A stretch of DNA of 39,639 bases. It comes from an uncultured Pseudomonadota bacterium. Its GTDB lineage: Bacteria > Pseudomonadota > Gammaproteobacteria > Ga0077536. Numbering within the stretch: position 1 is the stretch's first letter; the number at the start of each line of letters is the position of its first letter. Position numbers and translations under genes: made by a program. The notes under the pieces are model-generated. The model saw only the letters and a list, made by a program, of their open reading frames with translations, ran no database searches and had not been told where the DNA came from. This document shows, piece by piece, positions 26,160 to 35,055 of this stretch. The stretch is taken from NCBI GenBank assembly GCA_902597385.1, contig CACJXQ010000014.1, positions 1 through 39,639 of the forward strand, given 5' to 3'.

Positions 26160-27890
26160 TTGATTAAATTTCCTGGTAGCGTTTACGGCAGATTGCTCGG
26201 TTACGTGGCAAATTACTGGAGATTATTCTCGGTTTCTATAGTCGCGATGATTTGTCTTGCCTCCACAGAATGGATGTTGCCAGCCCTTCTCAAACCATTA
26301 ATAGATGATAGTTTTGAGTCAGCTCAAGAACGGATTTCTTTTGATATACCGGTTTTATTAATTATTTTGTTTGTAGGAAGAGGGATACTAAGCTATTTGG
26401 CGACGGTTACTTTGCATCTAGTTGCCCAGAAGATAATTGCGGATCTTCGCATGCAAATGTTTTCCAGTATGATAGCTGCGCCTTCTCAATTTTTCGATGA
26501 AGCTACTACTGGGAAATTGGTATCAAAATTTACTTTCGATGTAACACAAGTTGCTCAAGCCTCAACTAGGGTGATAACCGTCTTGGTAAAAGACTCAGTA
26601 GTTATCCTTGTCCTCCTAGGGTACCTTCTCTATTTGAACTGGATGTTAGCGACTATTTTTATCCTCATTGCGCCCCCGATTGGTTTTATGGTTTCTAAGG
26701 TATCTTTTAGGATGCGCACGATGAGCACTCATCTACAAGACTCAGTAGGCCAGATAAACCAAGTAGCCGAGGAATCAATAAGGGGGCAGCTTGAAATAAA
26801 GGTGTTTTCTGGTCAAGAACATGAGGTTGGACGGTTCGATAAAGCGGTTAGAAATGCCCGAAAATATCAGATGAAAGTGGTCAGAACAAGTGCCGCACTG
26901 GTGCCTTTTATTCAACTGTTTGTTGCTTCTGCTATCGCTGTACTTATAGTTCTAGCATTGAAGGAGTCTGCTAACGGAGCTATGTCTCGAGGTGAGTTTG
27001 TTGCCTTTATAACTGCAACTGGTCTGCTAATACCGCCTATAAAGCGCCTGGCTAGCGCAAACGAGTTCTTACAGAGAGGTATCGCCGCCGCTAAATCTGT
27101 TTTTAGTCTGATAGATAGCCCAAAGGAGCGGGATTCCGGCTCAATAAATCCATCTGTCGAAGGGAGGTTATCATTTAGGAATATTTTTTTCACATATGAA
27201 AAGAATGAAATATTGCAGGACATATCGATAGAAATAGAGTCTGGAGAAATGGTAGCTTTTGTGGGCCCCTCTGGGGGAGGTAAGACTACTCTCCTTAACC
27301 TAGTACCGCGTCTCTACGAGCCTACTTCGGGAGAAATTTTCTTAGATTCGAAGCCCATCACTGATTACTCCTTGGCGAACTTACGGAAGAACATTTCGTA
27401 TGTTGCTCAAAATATAATTCTTTTTAACGATACAATTAGGAATAATATTTCCTATGGAATAGGACAAGCAGCATCGGATGACGATATAGAGCGCGTAGCG
27501 TATTTGGCCCAGTTAGGTGAATTCGTGAATAGCTTGCCGAATGGTCTTCATTCTGAGATTGGTGACAATGGAGTGAAATTGTCAGGAGGGCAAAGGCAAA
27601 GAATAGCTATTGCTAGGGCCATGCTAAAAAACGCCCCAATTCTTATACTAGACGAAGCAACGGCGGCGCTCGACAATGAGTCTGAAACTCTAATAAAAAC
27701 AGCCTTGGCAAATGTAAGCTATGGTAGGACTAGCTTGGTGGTGGCCCATCGACTATCGACCATAGTCAATTCGAACAAAATAATAGTAGTTGATGATGGG
27801 CGTATTATGGAGGTTGGAACACATTCGGAGCTCATCGAAAATGGAGGTCTTTATACAAAGTTATACAAGCAAGAGTTAGATAAGAAGTAA
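26160..27890 (+). CDS. msbA: Lipid A export ABC transporter MsbA (ATP-binding/permease)
   Basis: Inner-membrane flippase of lipid A core; 576 aa half-transporter. Six-helix transmembrane domain in the first 310 residues, then the nucleotide-binding domain with Walker A GPSGGGKTT (about 367-375), Q-loop YVAQNIILF, ABC signature LSGGQRQR (about 474), Walker B ILILDEAT (about 494) and the H-loop VVAHRLST. SYGIGQA between Q-loop and signature fits MsbA. Start is TTG at 26160 with AGGGG just before; the next ATGs lie well inside the conserved N-terminal region. It precedes uvrD by 29 bp; lpxK, often its neighbour in enterobacteria, is not present. Confidence 0.92.
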   Translation: MIKFPGSVYGRLLGYVANYWRLFSVSIVAMICLASTEWMLPALLKPLIDDSFESAQERISFDIPVLLIILFVGRGILSYLATVTLHLVAQKIIADLRMQMFSSMIAAPSQFFDEATTGKLVSKFTFDVTQVAQASTRVITVLVKDSVVILVLLGYLLYLNWMLATIFILIAPPIGFMVSKVSFRMRTMSTHLQDSVGQINQVAEESIRGQLEIKVFSGQEHEVGRFDKAVRNARKYQMKVVRTSAALVPFIQLFVASAIAVLIVLALKESANGAMSRGEFVAFITATGLLIPPIKRLASANEFLQRGIAAAKSVFSLIDSPKERDSGSINPSVEGRLSFRNIFFTYEKNEILQDISIEIESGEMVAFVGPSGGGKTTLLNLVPRLYEPTSGEIFLDSKPITDYSLANLRKNISYVAQNIILFNDTIRNNISYGIGQAASDDDIERVAYLAQLGEFVNSLPNGLHSEIGDNGVKLSGGQRQRIAIARAMLKNAPILILDEATAALDNESETLIKTALANVSYGRTSLVVAHRLSTIVNSNKIIVVDDGRIMEVGTHSELIENGGLYTKLYKQELDKK

Positions 27891-27919
27891 GCTAATATAA
27901 CTAGAAGGTTGGGAAAAGA

Positions 27920-30052
27920 ATGGAATACAGAGATATATTGAATGATCTTAACGAGGCTCAAAATGCTGCAGTAACTACAGATGCGTCTTATGCCCTTATC
28001 CTAGCAGGCGCGGGGAGTGGGAAAACAAAAGTTCTCGTGCACAGGGTAGCGTGGTACCTACAAACGGGCCAAAGCCTGGATCATGGAATTTTGGCGGTGA
28101 CCTTTACAAATAAGGCTGCCGGAGAAATGAAGGGTCGAATTCAAAATCTTATGGGCAGATCGGTACAAAATATGTGGATAGGAACCTTCCATGGAATAGC
28201 CCACAGATTTTTGAAACTTCATTGGAAAGAGGCTGGCCTAAACGAATCATTTCAGATTATAGATTCAGATGATCAATTGAGAGTAATAAGGAGAATAGTA
28301 CGTGATCTAGAGTTGGACGAATCTGGTTGGTCAGCTAAGGAGATTCAATACAGAATCAATTCTTGGAAAGAGAAAGGGTTGCGGTCTAAGAAGATCCCCA
28401 AAGCAAATGATAGAATAGAGGGTGTTTTAAGGACTATTTATCACGAATACGAAAAGGTCTGTGAGAGATCCTCGTCGGTAGATTTTGCAGAGCTTTTGCT
28501 AAGGGTGTACGAGTTGTGGAGCACTCAACCCAGAATAAAGGAGGATTATCGTCACCGATTCCGACACATACTTGTGGATGAATTTCAGGATACAAATCGT
28601 TTGCAGTATGAATGGTTAAAGTTGTTGGTAGGGCGTGAGGGTAACTTATTTGTCGTAGGCGATGATGATCAGTCTATTTATAGTTGGCGAGGTGCAAAAG
28701 TGGAAAACATGCAACTTTTTCGGAAAAATTTTACTGATCACGAAATCGTTCGATTAGAACAAAACTATCGGTCTACCTCCAATATATTAGAAGCCGCTAA
28801 CTCCTTAATTACCAATAACAGTAAAAGAATAGGAAAGAGACTTTGGACAAATGGGGCCGAAGGAGAAAAAATAAAACTATACTCCGCCTATAATGAAAGA
28901 GATGAAGCTCGTTACGTCGTGGAGTCGATAAAGAATTCTTTTGAAAAAGGAATGAATCTCTCTAATCATGCAGTTTTGTATCGTGTGAGTGCTCAATCGC
29001 GTGTTTTAGAGGACGCGTTAAGGGAAAACGACGTTAGTTATAGAGTCTTCGGCGGGTTTCGTTTTTACGAGAGGGCGGAAGTGAAAGACGTGATGGCCTA
29101 CTTGAGGCTCCTTTTTTCTAGAGAAGACGATCTGGCCTTTGAGAGAATAATAAATTTCCCACCTCGTGGAATCGGTCTTAAGACTATGGAGGAAGTCCGC
29201 CGGCTAGCAAGAAATGAACAACGATCTTTATGGCTTGCTTTTTCTCAGTTGTCTGAATGTGGCCAAGTTTCTACAAGGGCTCGTGCGGCTTTTGATCAAT
29301 TTTCCACTCAGATTAACTCTTTCAAAGAGATATGCAGTTTTGAAGATTTAGGAGATCTCATCATCAAGGTTGTCGACATTTTTGATCTTGAAAACCATTA
29401 TAAAAAAGATAAGCAAGGGAGAGGGCTTGATAAGATCGAAAACTTACAGGAGCTGGTAACGGCAGCAAGGGATTTCACCCCTTTAGATGGGGAGGAACCT
29501 TTGAGCGCTTTTTTGGCCCACGCAGCGTTGGAGTCGGGCGAGGGTCAAGCAGATTCTGAATCAGATTATGTACAGTTGATGACTCTGCATTCGGCTAAAG
29601 GGTTGGAATTTAAACAAGTCTTTCTTGTTGGGCTTGAAGAAGGATTATTTCCCCATCAGCGGTCGTTACCCGATCTCAGTCAACTTGAAGAGGAGAGACG
29701 TCTCTGTTACGTGGGTATCACTCGCGCGGAGGAAACCTTAACTCTGACTTACGCTCTGTCACGACAGCTGCATGGCTCAGAACATAGAGCAGGTCTCTCG
29801 CGATTTGTTAGAGAGATACCTGCTGACTTGATAGACGAAATTAGAGTGGGCGGGTCCTTTTTATCGGTAAAATCAAACGCTGCAGTTGAAAAAGGGTTTG
29901 CGATTGGCCAATCTGTTTTTCACAAGGTTTTTGGTAATGGAGTGATTCTAGGGCTCGAAGGAATGGGAGGAAATTCTAGAGTCCAAGTTAATTTTGAGGA
30001 TAGCGGTACTAAATGGTTAGTGACCAGTTATGCAGGTTTAGAGACTCGTTAA
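27920..30052 (+). CDS. uvrD: DNA helicase II (UvrD)
   Basis: Superfamily 1 3'-5' helicase of mismatch and nucleotide excision repair, 710 aa. Motifs: Q-motif LNEAQNAAV, Walker A GAGSGKT (30-36), VTFTNKAAGEM, Walker B VDEFQDTN, motif III GDDDQSIYSWRGA, QNYRST, LMTLHSAKGLEF, and VI YVGITRAEETL. The C-terminal segment (VFHKVFGNGVILGLEGMGG and VNFEDSGTKWLV) is the UvrD/PcrA Tudor-like tail that interacts with RNA polymerase; Rep lacks this arrangement and is shorter, so UvrD is preferred. A weak GGGAAAAG precedes the ATG. Followed 17 bp later by the TRAP-type receptor gene. Confidence 0.95.
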   Translation: MEYRDILNDLNEAQNAAVTTDASYALILAGAGSGKTKVLVHRVAWYLQTGQSLDHGILAVTFTNKAAGEMKGRIQNLMGRSVQNMWIGTFHGIAHRFLKLHWKEAGLNESFQIIDSDDQLRVIRRIVRDLELDESGWSAKEIQYRINSWKEKGLRSKKIPKANDRIEGVLRTIYHEYEKVCERSSSVDFAELLLRVYELWSTQPRIKEDYRHRFRHILVDEFQDTNRLQYEWLKLLVGREGNLFVVGDDDQSIYSWRGAKVENMQLFRKNFTDHEIVRLEQNYRSTSNILEAANSLITNNSKRIGKRLWTNGAEGEKIKLYSAYNERDEARYVVESIKNSFEKGMNLSNHAVLYRVSAQSRVLEDALRENDVSYRVFGGFRFYERAEVKDVMAYLRLLFSREDDLAFERIINFPPRGIGLKTMEEVRRLARNEQRSLWLAFSQLSECGQVSTRARAAFDQFSTQINSFKEICSFEDLGDLIIKVVDIFDLENHYKKDKQGRGLDKIENLQELVTAARDFTPLDGEEPLSAFLAHAALESGEGQADSESDYVQLMTLHSAKGLEFKQVFLVGLEEGLFPHQRSLPDLSQLEEERRLCYVGITRAEETLTLTYALSRQLHGSEHRAGLSRFVREIPADLIDEIRVGGSFLSVKSNAAVEKGFAIGQSVFHKVFGNGVILGLEGMGGNSRVQVNFEDSGTKWLVTSYAGLETR

Positions 30053-30069
30053 CTTCCGAGGTTTAATAG

Positions 30070-31149
30070 ATGATTCGCAGTATTATTTATTTTTTGTTTT
30101 TGAGCTTCTTAATTTCTTGTGATCCTATTGAGGATAAGGGAGTGACTGAAGTTTCTAAAAGGACCTATTCTTGGAAAATGGTTACAGCTTGGCCGCCTAA
30201 CTCACCAATAAATCAAGAATCGGTAGAGCAATTTGCGAAAGATGTTGAAATTATGAGTCGAGGAAGAATGAAAATAAAAGTTTTTGCTGGGGGCGAGCTA
30301 GTTCCTCCTTTACAGGCTTTTGATGCGGTTTCTCAGGGGGGCGTTCAGATGGCGCATACTGCTTCTTACTACTGGGCTGGTAAAGTTCCGGCAGCGCAAT
30401 TTATGACGGTAGTTCCTTTTGGTCTCACTCATAAAGGGGCCTGGGCTTGGATTTATGCGGGCGGAGGATTGGCCTTGTGGCAAGAGTTATATGAGCCGTT
30501 CGGTATTGTGCCTTTCCCCATGGGCAATACCGGGATTCAAATGGGGGGCTGGTTCAATAAGAAGATAAATTCTTTAGACGATCTAAAAGGCTTAAAAATC
30601 CGTATGCCTGGCCTAGGTGGTAAAGTTCTGGCAAAAGCGGGTGCCAACCCCGTAAATATAGATCCTGGAGAGCTATATATGGCCGTAGAGAGGGGTGTAA
30701 TAGATGCAACAGAATGGGTAGGCCCAGTTTTTGACAAGAGGCAGGGTTTGGATGAAGTGGCCAAGTATTACTATTTTCCAGGTTGGCATGAACCTGGAAG
30801 TCAACTAGAGCTCATTATTAACCAAGAGGCTTGGCGGCAGTTAGAGCCCGATTTGAAATTGATCGTTGAAACTGCGGCTGCCAAGGCGAGCCTAGATATC
30901 TTTGCACAAAGTGAGCTTCAAAATACTACCGCTCTTTTAGAAATGCAGGCGGATAACTCTATAGAGATATTGGAATTTCCTGAATCGGTGCTAAAGGAAC
31001 TGCGTAGAATCACAGCACTAGTTATAGAGGAGGAGGCATCAGCTGATAGTAGTTTCTCGAAAATATCTGAGGCTTACAGAGCTTTTGAAGAAGATTACCA
31101 GGCCTACAGGGCTGTTACAGAAATACCTTATAGAAAAGCTTTTGAGTGA
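30070..31149 (+). CDS. TRAP transporter solute-binding lipoprotein (DctP/TakP-like), orphan
   Basis: A 359 aa DctP-family receptor. The N-terminus has a lipobox LISC with Cys17, and Asp at +2 is the inner-membrane retention signal of the Lol system, suggesting an anchored receptor instead of a free periplasmic one. The family core is visible: WKMVTAWPPNSP, FAGGELVPPLQAFDAVSQGGVQMAHTA split over two blocks, GNTGIQMGGWF, DLKGLKIRMPGLGGKV, GELYMAVERGVIDATEWVGP and YYFPGWHEPGSQ. The last blocks match the TakP group, which binds 2-oxo acids, so a carboxylate ligand is likely. No dctQ or dctM membrane genes are nearby. Probably co-transcribed with uvrD by position only. Confidence 0.88.
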   Translation: MIRSIIYFLFLSFLISCDPIEDKGVTEVSKRTYSWKMVTAWPPNSPINQESVEQFAKDVEIMSRGRMKIKVFAGGELVPPLQAFDAVSQGGVQMAHTASYYWAGKVPAAQFMTVVPFGLTHKGAWAWIYAGGGLALWQELYEPFGIVPFPMGNTGIQMGGWFNKKINSLDDLKGLKIRMPGLGGKVLAKAGANPVNIDPGELYMAVERGVIDATEWVGPVFDKRQGLDEVAKYYYFPGWHEPGSQLELIINQEAWRQLEPDLKLIVETAAAKASLDIFAQSELQNTTALLEMQADNSIEILEFPESVLKELRRITALVIEEEASADSSFSKISEAYRAFEEDYQAYRAVTEIPYRKAFE

Positions 31150-31156
31150 TAAATGC

Positions 31157-31723
31157 TTAGTTTTTTATGCTACTAAGAATGTAATCTACCGCATCTCTCA
31201 CTTCTTTGTCAGATAAGTCCGGTCTCCCGCCTTTTGCTGGCATCACTCCCGCTTCGCCGATGTATCCGTTTATCGCATTAGCATATAAAGGTTCCAAACC
31301 TTTATTTACACGAGGTGTCCAGGCATTCTTATCAGCATACCTGGGAGCTCCCGCCACGCCTGCCATGTGGCACAGTGAGCAAGCTTGGGAATATACTTCC
31401 TCTCCAGTTCTCTCGAGTTTCGCCACTGGCTCTTTGGTAATTGTTTCAGTCAATTTTTCAGATTCAACCAAGAGAGGTTTCTCCTGTCCTATTTCAGCCG
31501 GGTTCAGGCTCCCAATAGAGTCGACCTTGATAGAATTTTCTTGGTTATTGATGTTTCCAGCTGGTTTAGTTCTTTCTAATTCACTTCTTTCCACCGGTTG
31601 TTCGGACTCAGCTCGGTCTGCGACTGCACCAGCGAGGATGAACGCAATTATTCCTACCGCCGTCAAACCTAACAGCAAAAGAGTGAAAGTGTGAAGGAAG
31701 GCTGAGTCATCTGTATTATTCAT
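31157..31723 (-). CDS. Membrane-anchored cytochrome c5-type protein
   Basis: Monohaem cytochrome c, 188 aa. A hydrophobic N-terminal anchor (about 11-35) is followed by a long Glu- and Asn-rich linker (about 36-105) and a C-terminal c5 domain. The haem site is CSLCH (115-119), the following GVAGAPRY is characteristic of c5, and GVMPAKGG holds the likely Met axial ligand. It should face the periplasm and shuttle electrons in respiration. It converges on the TRAP receptor gene. A perfect -10 hexamer lies about 85 nt upstream. Confidence 0.9.
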   Translation of the reverse strand: MNNTDDSAFLHTFTLLLLGLTAVGIIAFILAGAVADRAESEQPVERSELERTKPAGNINNQENSIKVDSIGSLNPAEIGQEKPLLVESEKLTETITKEPVAKLERTGEEVYSQACSLCHMAGVAGAPRYADKNAWTPRVNKGLEPLYANAINGYIGEAGVMPAKGGRPDLSDKEVRDAVDYILSSIKN

Positions 31724-31804
31724 ATCTAAAATTTTACCAACATAGTTTGAAAAGAGATTTTTGTAAAATTAATCGAATATCCTGCTCTCGAATTCGTTGA
31801 TGTA

Positions 31805-31833
31805 ATTATACCTGTTATCTTCCCGATCTTTAA
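31805..31833 (-). promoter_or_regulatory. Candidate promoter for the cytochrome c5 gene
   Basis: On the minus strand, TATAAT (31805-31810) is a perfect -10 hexamer. TTAAAG (31828-31833) lies 17 bp upstream and matches the -35 consensus at three positions only. It sits between the pstS terminator and the cytochrome c5 start, where a promoter is needed, leaving a leader of about 75 nt. Confidence 0.45.
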
Positions 31834-31872
31834 ATCTATCTAAATTTTTTTATTATTCTAATCTCCTCCAAA

Positions 31873-31903
31873 AAAAAGCCGGTTTTGTCAAAACCGGCTT
31901 TTT
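31873..31903 (-). terminator. Rho-independent terminator of pstS (possibly bidirectional)
   Basis: A perfect 14 bp stem (core GCCGGTTTT / AAAACCGGC) with a 3 nt loop lies 25 bp after the pstS stop. Read on the minus strand the stem is followed by an uninterrupted T-run of about seven to eight bases including stem bases. The opposite strand also has T-rich sequence after the stem, but no + strand gene ends nearby. It isolates pstS from the cytochrome c5 gene. Confidence 0.9.
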
Positions 31904-31928
31904 GAGGGTTTTTTATTTATTTCGCTTC

Positions 31929-32903
31929 TTAATTTATTTTAGCTATATACTCTTTTACCACTTTTTCTGGTAAGGGAATGTAGCCATCTTTTATTACTAC
32001 ATCTTGGCCTTCCTTAGAAAGTACCATCCTTAAAAATTCTCTTTCTATTGGGAGTAAGCTCTTGTTAGGAGCCTTATTCACATAAACCCATAGGAACCGG
32101 CCCAGCGGATATTTGCCGGATACAGCGGCTTCAGGTGTTGCTGGAACAAAATCCGAACCTTTTTTGGATAATGCGACTGTTTTTACTCCGGACGTTCTAT
32201 ATCCTATTCCGGAATATCCGATTCCATTTAGAGATTTTGTAACTCCTTGAACAACGGAGGCTGAGCCCGGTTGCTCATTAACGCTATCCTTAAAGTCTCC
32301 CTTGCACAGTGCATTTTTCTTGAAATAACCATAAGTTCCTGAGACAGAGTTCCTCCCGTATAATTGAAGGGGTTGGTTTGATAAGCTACCTTGTACTCCA
32401 ACATCTCCCCAGGTTTTTATGTCAGACCCATATCCGCATTTTCTAGTTACAGAAAATATGGCATCTACCTGGGCAATATCCAGGCCTTTGATAGGATTAT
32501 CTTTATGTACGAAAACTGCCAAGGCATCAATTGCAACTGGGATTGCGGTGGCTTTATATCCGAATTTTGCCTCGAATGACTCGCTCTCCTTTGATTTCAT
32601 TTTTCTGCTCATGGGGCCAAAATTCGAGGTACCCTCCGTAAGAGCCGGCGGGGCTGTAGAAGAGCCGGCGGCCTGTATTTGAATGTTAATACTAGGATAA
32701 AAACCTCTAAATTCTTCAGCCCACAAAGTCATCAGATTGGCTAGAGTGTCGGATCCGACGCTGCTCAAGTTTCCAGAAACCCCGCTAGCTGTTTTGTACT
32801 TCTCTATTCCAGCATCTACCTCTAGGGCGTAGGTATTAAAGGATAGGACGCTCAGCGCTAGCAGAGGCAATAGTCTTTTTGTTAAATATACGATAGGTTC
32901 CAC
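31929..32903 (-). CDS. pstS: Phosphate ABC transporter substrate-binding protein PstS
   Basis: Periplasmic phosphate receptor. Start set at the GTG at 32903: GGAG lies 9 nt upstream and the product then begins with a compact signal peptide ([19 protein letters not shown]). The upstream ATG at 32954 would put 17 extra residues before it. Phosphate-site blocks are [26 protein letters not shown] and [23 protein letters not shown] and [11 protein letters not shown] follow. It closely resembles the Pseudomonas PstS type with these exact blocks. pstC, pstA, pstB and phoU are not in the window. A PHO-box-like repeat lies about 70 nt upstream and a strong terminator follows. Confidence 0.93.
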   Translation of the reverse strand: MEPIVYLTKRLLPLLALSVLSFNTYALEVDAGIEKYKTASGVSGNLSSVGSDTLANLMTLWAEEFRGFYPSINIQIQAAGSSTAPPALTEGTSNFGPMSRKMKSKESESFEAKFGYKATAIPVAIDALAVFVHKDNPIKGLDIAQVDAIFSVTRKCGYGSDIKTWGDVGVQGSLSNQPLQLYGRNSVSGTYGYFKKNALCKGDFKDSVNEQPGSASVVQGVTKSLNGIGYSGIGYRTSGVKTVALSKKGSDFVPATPEAAVSGKYPLGRFLWVYVNKAPNKSLLPIEREFLRMVLSKEGQDVVIKDGYIPLPEKVVKEYIAKIN

Positions 32904-32971
32904 TATAAATTTCTCCGTAAAGTTATTTGAATATATTCGGGCTTTATGGATCAATATTGTCTATAAGTTTT

Positions 32972-32989
32972 GTGACTTTTTCGTGACTT
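32972..32989 (-). promoter_or_regulatory. PHO-box-like direct repeat upstream of pstS
   Basis: On the minus strand two AAGTCAC heptamers (32983-32989 and 32972-32978) are separated by GAAA, an 11 nt period. The PhoB box is two CTGTCAY heptamers with a 4 nt A/T-rich spacer; each half here matches at five of seven positions. An AATATT-like -10 candidate lies roughly 10 nt downstream, the usual PhoB-dependent geometry. Confidence 0.6.
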
Positions 32990-33032
32990 CGTGTTTATAG
33001 GTAGAGCTTCCTATAGTTCCAAGACAATGGTG

Positions 33033-33677
33033 CTATAGTGTTTTGGAGTGTTCTTTAGCTGCTAAAAAGGTCACGAGTTCCAATAATTTATCGTAGCCAC
33101 CGGCTAAACGAGCACTAGAACGATATTTCCCATTTATGACCATTGAAGGCACCCCAGAAAGTCCAACTTTTTTCGTAAGACCTTCGGCTTTTTTTGCCCG
33201 GTTGGTAGTAGCGAATGAGTCAAAGGTTTTTCTTACTTTTTCCTGATTTACACCGAAGTCTGTTAAAAAATTAACGACAGCTTCCTCGGTATAAACCTTT
33301 TCGCCCTCAATGTGCAGTCTTTCAAACAGTGCGAAGTGAGATTTAGGAAGAATACCAAGTTCCGCTGCGGCGTAAAAAGCTTTCGCATGGGTAAACCAAG
33401 TCTCGGAAAAAACTGCAGGCACCCTAGCGAAGCTGACATAACTTTTTTGTTTTTTTATCCACTGCGCTATGTGTCCCTCAAACTCAAAGCAATGAGGACA
33501 TCCGTACCAAAAAAACTCGAGTACCTCTACTTGCCCAGGTGGAGCGGAGGTGCTCAAAGGAGGCTTAATCTCCTCATAATGCTTACCTGCTACGAATTGC
33601 GCATCCGCGTAGACAGGCCCACAAAATAGAAGCACGCTAATGAAAAGACTAAATATTTTTTTCAGCTCTTTTGGCAT
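33033..33677 (-). CDS. dsbA: Thiol:disulfide interchange protein DsbA
   Basis: Periplasmic disulfide oxidant, 214 aa with a signal peptide (LKKIFSLFISVLLFCGPVYA, cleavage after about residue 24). The thioredoxin-fold active site is FFWYGCPHCFEFE with Cys60 and Cys63; the DsbA-type CPHC is preserved. The cis-proline loop is GVPSMVING. The helical insert contains AKAFYAAAELG. It follows the cytochrome c4 gene by 29 bp, a pairing I recall from Pseudomonas, where DsbA and c-type cytochromes are encoded together. dsbB is not present. Confidence 0.94.
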   Translation of the reverse strand: MPKELKKIFSLFISVLLFCGPVYADAQFVAGKHYEEIKPPLSTSAPPGQVEVLEFFWYGCPHCFEFEGHIAQWIKKQKSYVSFARVPAVFSETWFTHAKAFYAAAELGILPKSHFALFERLHIEGEKVYTEEAVVNFLTDFGVNQEKVRKTFDSFATTNRAKKAEGLTKKVGLSGVPSMVINGKYRSSARLAGGYDKLLELVTFLAAKEHSKTL

Positions 33678-33706
33678 CGTCTAATAAAATTTTTCTAGGA
33701 CTTCTA

Positions 33707-34285
33707 CTAGTACAAGGCAGAAATATATGAAGATAAGACCTTGATATCTTCATCAGAAAGCTTTTGCGCTATGGCTTGCATCATAGGGTGCTTTCGAGAT
33801 CCTTCCTTGTAGGCTCGAAGTTGGAGTTCAGTGTAGGCCGCATGCTGTCCCCGTAGCGAGGGATACTTCGCCGGCCCATTCCCTGCGCCATTAGGCCCGT
33901 GGCAGGCAGTGCAAGCGGGTATTAGCCTTTCTTGATCGCCTCCGCGGTATAATTTCATCGCATCTTTGCTTGTTGCTGCCTGAGAGGGACTGACAGATAT
34001 CTTCTGTTTTGAATAGTACATTGCTAGATCCCACATGTCTTCTTCCGTTAGATTGCTGGCAAATGGCCACATAACAGCATTGTTTCTTTTTTTGGTTTTA
34101 AAGGCGTTTAGTTGCTGAACAGTGTATTCTGCGCCCTGGCCCGCCAAGTTTGGCCATATCGGGTTTATGCTATTTCCATCCACCCCGTGACACGCAACGC
34201 ATACCGCGGCTTTGGAGGCATCTCCTTTAGCCACGCTAGCAGATAGCGCCAGTGTTAGGGTGATGACAGCAAATCTAATTTTCAT
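33707..34285 (-). CDS. Dihaem cytochrome c4
   Basis: Periplasmic dihaem cytochrome that donates electrons to terminal oxidases such as cbb3. Signal peptide MKIRFAVITLTLALSASVA, then two homologous domains with CVACH (29-33) and CTACH (125-129). Likely Met ligands are in NAVMWPFA and HPMMQAIA. The 192 aa length matches cytochrome c4. AGAGG lies 6 nt before the ATG. Divergent from engB, the common arrangement in gammaproteobacteria, and upstream of dsbA. Confidence 0.94.
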   Translation of the reverse strand: MKIRFAVITLTLALSASVAKGDASKAAVCVACHGVDGNSINPIWPNLAGQGAEYTVQQLNAFKTKKRNNAVMWPFASNLTEEDMWDLAMYYSKQKISVSPSQAATSKDAMKLYRGGDQERLIPACTACHGPNGAGNGPAKYPSLRGQHAAYTELQLRAYKEGSRKHPMMQAIAQKLSDEDIKVLSSYISALY

Positions 34286-34318
34286 ATCAGGCCTCTAAAT
34301 TCTAATCTTTAGGTTACA

Positions 34319-34324
34319 ATTATA
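34319..34324 (-). promoter_or_regulatory. Candidate -10 element for cytochrome c4-dsbA
   Basis: Minus-strand TATAAT, a perfect -10 hexamer, lies 34 nt upstream of the cytochrome c4 start in the divergent region with engB. No good -35 is visible at 16-18 bp spacing, so an activator or a chance match is possible. Confidence 0.35.
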
Positions 34325-34395
34325 CACCTCTATTTAGTTTTCTTCTCTATCAGAATATAGAAAACTAACGAATTTTTTAAAGATGGTTGAATTAG

Positions 34396-35037
34396 GTGAA
34401 ATTTTTGAAGCAGTCTACCATTATGCAAAAGAGCCTTCACCAGGCCAAATTTTATAAAAGCACCCCGAATTTGCTTGGATTGCCTGCAGACAAAGGTCTA
34501 GAAGTGGCACTGGTGGGGCGTTCCAACACGGGGAAGTCGACGACGCTTAATACCATCTGTGGACAACATTCCTTAGCTCGCACTAGCAAGACGCCAGGTC
34601 GAACACAACATCTGGTTGTGTTCGAAATAGATGAACACCGCCGCTTGGTGGATTTGCCTGGTTTTGGCTACGCAAAAGTTTCTCGAAAAACCCAACTAGC
34701 ATGGGAGAAAGAGATTAATAAATATTTAAATTTTAGAAAATCATTGGCAGGACTAGTGTTAATAATGGATATCAGACATGTTCTGCAACCAATTGAGGAT
34801 GAACTCCTCAATTGGTGTGCTGAAGCTAACTTGAAAACTCATGTTTTGTTGAACAAAGCAGATAAATTAAGTCGAGGAGCCTCCAAATCGACTCTCTTAC
34901 AAGTAGAGAAAAGGCTCTGTAGTTTAATAGAGCGTGGAGACCTATCCGTTTCTTTGTTTTCAGGCAAAGAGAAAACAGGCTGTGAAGATATATGGTTGAA
35001 GCTTGCGGACTGGTTCTCTCAGGAATTGCAAGATTAA
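34396..35037 (+). CDS. engB: Ribosome biogenesis GTPase EngB/YsxC (YihA)
   Basis: Essential TRAFAC-class GTPase needed for 50S subunit assembly. G1 is GRSNTGKSTTLN (41-52), followed by the family stretch QHSLARTSKTPGRTQ (G2), DLPGFGYA (G3), NKAD (G4). LVLIMDIRHVLQPIEDEL is also characteristic. Start given as GTG at 34396; an in-frame ATG at 34423 would shorten it by nine residues and still keep the domain, and neither has a strong ribosome-binding site. Divergent from cytochrome c4 and convergent with xthA. Confidence 0.94.
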   Translation: MKFLKQSTIMQKSLHQAKFYKSTPNLLGLPADKGLEVALVGRSNTGKSTTLNTICGQHSLARTSKTPGRTQHLVVFEIDEHRRLVDLPGFGYAKVSRKTQLAWEKEINKYLNFRKSLAGLVLIMDIRHVLQPIEDELLNWCAEANLKTHVLLNKADKLSRGASKSTLLQVEKRLCSLIERGDLSVSLFSGKEKTGCEDIWLKLADWFSQELQD

Positions 35038-35055
35038 ATATATTTTGCTGCTTCC

